From Propionibacteriaceae bacterium (GTDB taxonomy: Bacteria; Actinomycetota; Actinomycetes; Propionibacteriales; Propionibacteriaceae), in NCBI GenBank assembly GCA_031271975.1, contig JAISUR010000002.1, forward strand, positions 1 to 64,000: 64,000 bases of DNA, given 5' to 3'. Below are positions 58,813-64,000 of the stretch, piece by piece; the stretch's first letter is position 1; every line of letters starts with the position of its first letter. The position numbers and the translations under genes are program-made. The notes below the pieces were generated by a model, which was given only the letters and a program-made list of their open reading frames with translations, was not told the DNA's origin and did no database searches.

Positions 58813-60495
58813 ATGCTGAAAACTCTCAAGACGCCGCCCAAGCTGGCGGCCAACACGCTGCGCATCACCCCACTGGGCGGACTGGGCGACATCGGCCGGA
58901 ACATGACATCGTTCGAACTCAACGGCCAGCTGCTGTTGATCGACTGCGGGGTGCTCTTCCCGTCCGACGACCAACCCGGCGTTGACCTGATCCTGCCTTC
59001 GTTCCACCTGGTCTCGGACCGCTTGGACGACGTCCAGGCCTTGGTGCTCACGCACGGGCATGAGGACCACATCGGCGCCGTGCCGTACCTGCTGCGCAGC
59101 CGCCCTGGCCTGCCGGTGCTGGGTTCCAAGCTCACTTTGGCGCTAGTGCAGGAGAAGCTGCGCGAACACCGCATCAAGAACCCCGACCTGCGCGTCGTCA
59201 AAGAGGGCGACCGGTTGCGCGTGGGTGAGTTCGATCTCGAATTCTTGTCCGTGAACCACTCGATCCCCGACGCCCTGGCTGTCGCCGTGCGCACGAAAGC
59301 CGGAACAGTGCTGCACACCGGCGATTTCAAGATGGACCAGTTGCCGTTGGATGGCCGGATCACCGACCTGAACGGTTTTGCGCGCCTCGGCGACGAGGGG
59401 CTCGACTTGTTCATGCCCGATTCCACGAACGCCGACACTCCCGGCTTCACGGCGCACGAGCGGGACATCGAACCGGCGTTGGAACGGGTGTTCGTGAACG
59501 CCAAACAGAAGCTGATCGTGGCCTGTTTCGCCTCGCACGTGCACCGCGTGCAGCAGATCCTGGATTTGGCCGAGCGCTTCGGCCGGAAAGTCGTCTACGT
59601 CGGGCGCTCGATGGTGCGCAACATGACGGTGGCTTCCGATCTGGGGTACCTGCGGGTGCCGCCGGGCATCCAGGTGGACCTGAAGTCGATCGACAAGTAC
59701 CGCGACGACCAACTGGTGTTTATCTCCACTGGTTCGCAGGGCGAGCCGTTGTCGGCGCTGTCGCGCATCTCACAGCAGGAACATCCAATCGTCGAAGCCG
59801 GCCCCGGTGACGTGGTGCTGCTGGCCAGCTCGCTGATCCCCGGAAACGAGAACGCCGTCTACCGCGTCATCAACACGCTTTCGCGCAATGGCGTCACGGT
59901 CGTCCACCGCGGCAAGGCGCTGGTGCATGTGTCCGGCCACGCCTGCGCGGGGGAGTTGCTCTACTGCTACAACATCGTCAAGCCGCGCAACGTGCTTCCG
60001 GTGCACGGCGAAGTGCGCCACCTGATCGCCAACGCCGAGTTGGCCGTGCAGACCGGCGTCCCACCGCAGAGCGCCATCGTGGCCGACGACGGCACCGTCA
60101 TCGACTTGGCCAAAGGCGTGGCGAAGGTTGTCGGCAAGCTGGAAGCGAATTACATCTTCGTTGACGGCTCCTCAGTTGGCGACATCGGCGACACCGAGCT
60201 GACAGACCGCAAGATCCTGGGCGAACAGGGCTTCCTGACGATCGTGGCCGTCGTCAACTTCCATTCGCAGCGGGTAGTGAGCGGCCCCGATATCCGGGCG
60301 CGCGGTTTCGCCGGCGGCGACGAAGTCTTCGACGAGATCCGCGGCCCGCTGACCGACGCTTTGGCCAAAGCGCTCGCCGACGGCGTGGACGACACTTTCC
60401 AGTTGCAGCAGTTGATCCGGCGCACGATCGGCCGCTGGGTGAACACGAAGCACAACCGCCGTCCCATGATCCTGCCCATAGTCCTAGAGGCATAA
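58813..60495 (+). CDS. rnj: Ribonuclease J
   Basis: A 5'-3' exo/endoribonuclease for RNA processing and decay. The 560-residue beta-CASP metallo-beta-lactamase has the metal motif HGHEDH at residues 81-86, LHTGDFKMDQ, the beta-CASP segment (FVNAKQKLIVACFASHVHRVQQ) and VSGHACAGELLY. TAGGCT and AGGAG precede the ATG at 58813. Confidence 0.95.
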   Translation: MLKTLKTPPKLAANTLRITPLGGLGDIGRNMTSFELNGQLLLIDCGVLFPSDDQPGVDLILPSFHLVSDRLDDVQALVLTHGHEDHIGAVPYLLRSRPGLPVLGSKLTLALVQEKLREHRIKNPDLRVVKEGDRLRVGEFDLEFLSVNHSIPDALAVAVRTKAGTVLHTGDFKMDQLPLDGRITDLNGFARLGDEGLDLFMPDSTNADTPGFTAHERDIEPALERVFVNAKQKLIVACFASHVHRVQQILDLAERFGRKVVYVGRSMVRNMTVASDLGYLRVPPGIQVDLKSIDKYRDDQLVFISTGSQGEPLSALSRISQQEHPIVEAGPGDVVLLASSLIPGNENAVYRVINTLSRNGVTVVHRGKALVHVSGHACAGELLYCYNIVKPRNVLPVHGEVRHLIANAELAVQTGVPPQSAIVADDGTVIDLAKGVAKVVGKLEANYIFVDGSSVGDIGDTELTDRKILGEQGFLTIVAVVNFHSQRVVSGPDIRARGFAGGDEVFDEIRGPLTDALAKALADGVDDTFQLQQLIRRTIGRWVNTKHNRRPMILPIVLEA

Positions 60496-60790
60496 AGACG
60501 CCCCACAAACACGCCCCACAAAGTGTCCTCGCTGCGCTGCGGTACTTTGCGGGGACCCCGGGGATAGGACCCGCCCGGTCATCTCGGACCACCCCACCTG
60601 GTCATCCCGGACTCGTTCCGGGATCTCGGACGAAGTCCGCCACGCCCCATCCTCACAAGCGCTGTCCTGAGCACCCCGCCTAACCGTCATCCCGGACTCG
60701 TTCCGGGATCTCGGACGAAGTCCGCCGCACCCTGCTTGGGACCCGCCTGCCCCTGAATGCCTGAACAAACTCGGCATGACACCGCCCGAT
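60496..60790. repeat. Repeat cluster downstream of rnj (one B and two A units)
   Basis: The first unit is repeat B (60524-60554), with stem CCCCACAAAGT / ACTTTGCGGGG. Two repeat A units follow at 60601-60639 and 60686-60724, each with ATCCCGGA-ctcgt-TCCGGGAT then CGGAC-gaa-GTCCG. The hairpins may terminate rnj transcription. No gene is seen. Confidence 0.85.
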
Positions 60791-60819
60791 TTGAAACGCA
60801 TACACGGCAGTGCTAGGCT
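60791..60819 (+). promoter_or_regulatory. Sigma-70 type promoter of the methyltransferase/importer operon
   Basis: TTGAAA (60791-60796) and TAGGCT (60814-60819) with a 17-nt spacer make the best complete promoter seen in the window. It would start transcription near 60826, about 45 nt before the leader peptide ORF. Confidence 0.7.
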
Positions 60820-60871
60820 CTCATTATTGAATCCGCGCGTATACACAAAGCGCCCATCCGAGGAGAGAGCA

Positions 60872-60922
60872 TGACCGTCCCCCTGACGCCGGCTCGGGAC
60901 GCCATGCGCTGTTGTCGCTGAA
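60872..60922 (+). CDS. Putative 16-residue leader peptide with Cys-Cys end
   Basis: A short ORF, MTVPLTPARDAMRCCR, with a strong ribosome site (GAGGAGAGAG, 1-2 nt before the ATG) that lies between the promoter and the next gene. Short actinobacterial ORFs ending in Arg/Cys-rich stretches act as cysteine-sensing attenuation leaders upstream of sulfur genes; this one fits in size and position. No clear terminator/antiterminator pair was seen between it and the gene start, so the mechanism is open. Confidence 0.5.
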
Positions 60923-60985
60923 CCCCGGCCCAAATCCCACCAAATCCCCGCGCGTATTCAGCGCACCCTTGAAATGGAGATCCAA

Positions 60986-62041
60986 GTGTCCGACTGGAAC
61001 AAACAAACCCGCTTCGAAGCCTTGCTGTCCGGAGAACTCGCCGACCGTCCGATCGCCGCCGCATGGGGGCATTTCATCCCCGCGGAGACCGATCCCGCCG
61101 AACTGGCGGCGGCCCACACCGCGTTTGCCAACGACTATGACTGGGATTGGGTCAAGATCAATCCCCGCAACTCCTACTATGCGGAGGCGTTCGGCAACAC
61201 CTACGACTACAACAACTACCGCGGCGCCCAGCCGGCGCAGGTCTACGGCGTCATCAACACCATTGAAGACGTCTGGAAGATCGACCGCGACCAAGCCGAC
61301 GGCGCGCAATCCTTGGTGGACCAAGTGACCCTGACGCGGCTCTTGCGCGGCACGCTGCCCGACACCCCCATCGTGCAGACGGTCTTTTCCCCGCTGACCG
61401 TGCTGCTGACGCTCGCCGGGCAGCCGCGCCACGTCGGCGGCAACATCCACGGCTCGCACTCTTCGGCCACGCTCTCCCGGCTCGTGTCGGCGCAGCCCGC
61501 CGGCTTGCACAACGCCCTGGACGAGATCGCCCACGCCCTGGCGGACTACATCAGCCAACTGGCGGCCGTCGGCGCGGACGGAATCTATTACGCGTTGACG
61601 TCCACCGCGCACGACGAGATCGCGCCGCAGCCGGTTTTCGAGGAGTTCTCGGCTCCGCGCGACCGCAAGCTGATCGACGTGGCCCGTTCGCTGGGTTTGA
61701 AGGTCATCCTGCACACCTGCGGCCCACGGTCTTACCCGGAACGCTTCTATGGCTACGGCGCCCACGCGGTGAGTTGGGACCACTTCGCCCCGGCCAACCG
61801 TTCGCTGGATCCAGCCGACCCGATTGTGCCGGTCGGAGGTGTCGCCCGCGAAGACATCGCCCGCCAAGACGCCGGCGCCGTGCGCGACCAGGCGTTGCAG
61901 GTACTTGCCCAGTTCGCCGGGCGCCCGCTGCTGCTCTCGCCCACCTGCGGGGTGTCAACGGCGGCGGGCAACGCGGCGCTGCACACGCTGCGCGAATCCG
62001 TCGAGGAGGCGCGGTCCGGGCTGGAGCCGGCCCTGGTCTAG
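60986..62041 (+). CDS. UroD-superfamily zinc methyltransferase-like protein
   Basis: A roughly 351-residue TIM-barrel protein of the uroporphyrinogen decarboxylase superfamily. It keeps LHTCG and LSPTCGVST: a His-x-Cys pair and a Cys about 76 residues later, the zinc-ligand pattern of the MtaA/CmuA corrinoid-dependent methyltransferases rather than of true UroD. It may therefore transfer a methyl group to a thiol or corrinoid. The start is GTG 60986 (GGAG 7 nt before) or ATG 60974. Next come a FecB-like binding protein and a FecCD permease, so the import of a corrinoid, haem or siderophore may be linked. Confidence 0.7.
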   Translation: MSDWNKQTRFEALLSGELADRPIAAAWGHFIPAETDPAELAAAHTAFANDYDWDWVKINPRNSYYAEAFGNTYDYNNYRGAQPAQVYGVINTIEDVWKIDRDQADGAQSLVDQVTLTRLLRGTLPDTPIVQTVFSPLTVLLTLAGQPRHVGGNIHGSHSSATLSRLVSAQPAGLHNALDEIAHALADYISQLAAVGADGIYYALTSTAHDEIAPQPVFEEFSAPRDRKLIDVARSLGLKVILHTCGPRSYPERFYGYGAHAVSWDHFAPANRSLDPADPIVPVGGVAREDIARQDAGAVRDQALQVLAQFAGRPLLLSPTCGVSTAAGNAALHTLRESVEEARSGLEPALV

Positions 62042-62125
62042 TCCGAGTCCGCAGGCTCCCCGAAACCCACCTAGTTGTCCCATGCCGATCAGTTTCCCGT
62101 GCCGATCAGTGAAAAGGAAAGAAAA

Positions 62126-63208
62126 GTGAAAAAACCAATCAAAGCCATCATGTCCTCGCTCGCGGCGTTGGCCATCGTGGGCTGCGGCACGACTACCGCC
62201 AGCGAGCAGCCCGCCACCACGGCACCTGAGACGTCTGCTAGCGCGGCCACCATCACGGTTGTGGACGACCAGAAGCGCAGCGTCGAGCTCCAGCTTCCGG
62301 TGGAACGCGCGGTCGTGCTGAACAGCTATGCCAACGAGTTCGTCAACGCGATCGGCGCCGGAGACGCCGTGGTGGGCACGGACCGCGCTTCGCAGCGGCG
62401 GCTCGGCTACCTGAACTTCAGCGACGCGGAGATCGTCGCCGAGTCCATCGGAGAGATCAACTATGAGGCCGTCGTCGCACTGGATCCGGACGTGGTGATC
62501 ATTCCGCGCAACGGCGCCTGGGAGGACGCCGCGAAGCAATTGGAGTCCTTCGACATCCCCGTGGTCGTGGCCACCGCCTGGGATTACGCGGTATTCCACG
62601 ACACCGTCGATCTGCTCGGTCAGGTGTTCCAGAAGGAAGACGGCGCCAAGGCGTTGTCCGCCTTCTACGACGAGATTTTCACCCTGGTCAAGGACCGCGT
62701 CGCGGGCACCCAGGCCGTGCGCACCTACTGGGAAACCGGCGAGCCCTTCCTCACGGTGCTGCCGGGCTCTGGTTTCCACGCCATCATTGAGGCCGCGAAT
62801 GGCGACAACGTGTTCACCGACTTCTCGGTGGGCGCTTCCAACGACGGCGAGGCCACAGTCGACCCGGTGGATGTCGTCGAACGCGATCCCGAAGTGATCA
62901 TCTACGAGTTCGAGCCTTCGGCCACGCCAACCGGCCAGGCCAACTTCGACGAGATCTCCGCCGAGATCGCCGGCCGCGAGGGCTTCAGCCAGATCACCGC
63001 GGTGAAGGACGACCGCGTCTACATCGCCAACGGTTGGACGACTTCCGGGCTCGCGAAGGCGATCGGAGCGCTCTATCTGGGCAAGTGGCTGCATCCGGAC
63101 AAGTTCACCGATGTCGAGCCGGTGACCTACTTGGAGAAGTGGGTGACCGAATTCCAGCACACCGATTTCGCTGGCGAGGAGGCCTACATCCAGAAGGCCA
63201 AGCGCTGA
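62126..63208 (+). CDS. ABC transporter substrate-binding lipoprotein (FecB/BtuF type)
   Basis: A 360-residue exported protein with lipobox AIVGC (Cys20), a Thr/Ala/Ser-rich tether and a periplasmic-binding (siderophore/haem/vitamin B12 type) domain starting ATITVVDDQKRSVELQLPVERAVVLNSYANEFVNAIGAGDAVVGTDR. It captures the ligand for the FecCD permease encoded next. GTG at 62126 with AAAGGAAAG before it. A short direct repeat, TGCCGATCAGT, occurs twice in the 84-nt gap upstream. Confidence 0.85.
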   Translation: MKKPIKAIMSSLAALAIVGCGTTTASEQPATTAPETSASAATITVVDDQKRSVELQLPVERAVVLNSYANEFVNAIGAGDAVVGTDRASQRRLGYLNFSDAEIVAESIGEINYEAVVALDPDVVIIPRNGAWEDAAKQLESFDIPVVVATAWDYAVFHDTVDLLGQVFQKEDGAKALSAFYDEIFTLVKDRVAGTQAVRTYWETGEPFLTVLPGSGFHAIIEAANGDNVFTDFSVGASNDGEATVDPVDVVERDPEVIIYEFEPSATPTGQANFDEISAEIAGREGFSQITAVKDDRVYIANGWTTSGLAKAIGALYLGKWLHPDKFTDVEPVTYLEKWVTEFQHTDFAGEEAYIQKAKR

Positions 63209-63218
63209 GGGACGGCAA

Positions 63219-64000
63219 GTGTCTGTGATCGCACCAGCGCGTCCGCCGGCCGCGGCGCCGCAAACCAAACGGAAGCTGCCCAAGACCACCAAGTCGGCAA
63301 TCCTGCTGGCTGGACTGGTCCTGACCCTGGTTTCCATCTTGGTGGCGGTGGCCGTCGGTTCCACGAGCCTGTCGGTGGCCGAAGTCGCCGAATCCGTCCG
63401 GTTGGCGGTGTTCGGCGGCGAGGTCCCGGCGGGCTTCGCCAAGACGTACACGGTGGTGATCGGGTTGCGCCTGCCCCGGGTGGCTTTGGCCACGGTGGCG
63501 GGCGCGGCCCTGTCCCTGGCGGGTGTGCTCATGCAGGCGCTGCTGCGCAATCCGCTGGTGAGCCCGTTCACGCTCGGTGTCTCGCCGGCGGCCGCTTTCG
63601 GCGCCGCGCTGGCCATCCTGCTGCTTTCCGGGACGGGTGCCCCCAGCTTTCTTGTGGCGTTGGGGGCGCTCATCACAGCCTTGGCGGTTTCCGCGCTGGT
63701 GCTGGGCCTGTCACGCACGCGGGCGGCGTCCACGGCCACGCTGCTGCTGCTCGGCGTGGCCATGACGCAACTGTTCGAAGCGCTCACTTCGGCGGTCCAA
63801 TTCGTGGCCGACGAGAACACGCTGCAGCAGATCGTGCGCTGGACTTTCGGCTCAGTAAACGAAGCCACCTGGTCCGACGTGGGATTCGTCGCCGCAATCC
63901 TGGCATTGGCGATTCCGGTGGCCGTGTGGAACGCCACCAAGCTCAACGCAGTCGCGTTCGCCGGGGATGATTCCGCCAAGAGCCTGGGCGTGCACGTGGA
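63219..64000 (+). CDS. FecCD-type ABC permease, cut at right window edge
   Basis: Open from the GTG at 63219 (GAGGGACGG before it) to the window end, 260 codons. It starts VSVIAPARPPAAAPQTKRK, then has helix 1 (ILLAGLVLTLVSILVAVAVG), GLRLPRVALATVAGAALSLAGVLMQALLRNPLVSPFTLGVSPAAAFGAAL (the FecCD signature) and at least five more helices. It forms the channel for the siderophore, haem or corrinoid delivered by the preceding lipoprotein. The ATPase gene probably lies beyond the edge. Confidence 0.9.
   Translation, partial: MSVIAPARPPAAAPQTKRKLPKTTKSAILLAGLVLTLVSILVAVAVGSTSLSVAEVAESVRLAVFGGEVPAGFAKTYTVVIGLRLPRVALATVAGAALSLAGVLMQALLRNPLVSPFTLGVSPAAAFGAALAILLLSGTGAPSFLVALGALITALAVSALVLGLSRTRAASTATLLLLGVAMTQLFEALTSAVQFVADENTLQQIVRWTFGSVNEATWSDVGFVAAILALAIPVAVWNATKLNAVAFAGDDSAKSLGVHV

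Noticed and set aside
60986..62041. True uroporphyrinogen decarboxylase (hemE)
   Set aside because: The His-x-Cys and later Cys zinc pattern, and the importer context with no haem genes, fit methyltransferase-like members better.

Overview
The window is high-GC, densely coded DNA from an actinobacterium. The block rpsB-tsf-pyrH-frr-cdsA-rlmN-(purT)-dxr-rip-ispG-GNAT-proS has the typical actinobacterial order (the dxr, site-2 protease, ispG, acetyltransferase run matches the mycobacterial arrangement). The fabG/inhA-like pair, ftsY, dapB and rnj point the same way. Many genes start 6-8 nt after a TANNNT -10 box, as in leaderless actinobacterial transcripts. MenD implies menaquinone. I cannot name the genus. 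The gene content (carnitine-type anaerobic respiration, polyamine-type uptake, a membrane-bound LuxR regulator) would suit an anaerobic or facultative, possibly gut-associated, organism. I saw no rRNA, tRNA or CRISPR array.

Layout. 1-460: the 5' part of a transposase gene at the left edge and its probable element end. 0.46-12.2 kb: glycerol kinase, an ECF sigma factor with a membrane partner, an ABC-F ATPase, aldehyde dehydrogenase, aminopeptidase P, the FabG/FabI pair, a lone ABC ATPase and a SpoU-type RNA methyltransferase. 12.4-16.4 kb: two membrane proteins of unknown function and MenD. 16.4-24.5 kb: an amine/polyamine module (aminotransferase and Zn-alcohol dehydrogenase divergent from a PotABCD-type ABC transporter, then a DAO-type oxidoreductase). 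24.8-38.3 kb: the most striking locus, a carnitine-like cluster: MFS transporter, esterase, CaiA, CaiB, FixA, FixB, CaiC, a MaoC-type hydratase, a tandem palindrome array, a second MFS transporter, FixC, FixX and a polytopic LuxR regulator. 38.3-42.1 kb: an MFS exporter, XerC, peptide deformylase and a double-M23 protein. 42.4-60.5 kb: the core housekeeping block. 60.8-64 kb: a promoter and a Cys-Cys leader peptide, followed by a Zn-methyltransferase-like UroD-superfamily protein and a FecB/FecCD-type importer that runs off the window.

How the genes work together. In the carnitine-like cluster, CaiC and CaiB would activate a betaine-like or other carboxylic acid to its CoA thioester, the MaoC-type hydratase would interconvert the 3-hydroxyacyl- and enoyl-CoA, and CaiA would reduce the enoyl-CoA. 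FixABCX would link that reduction to other electron carriers, probably the menaquinone pool. The crotonase CaiD, the transporter CaiT and CaiE are absent; a hotdog hydratase, two MFS transporters and an esterase occupy the locus instead.

A second theme is a family of multi-hairpin palindromic repeats. They occur as single copies between genes, as a seven-unit tandem array inside the carnitine-like cluster, as a nest in which a second repeat family has inserted into a hairpin loop, and as an in-frame insert inside the caiC coding sequence, where the repeat is translated into protein.
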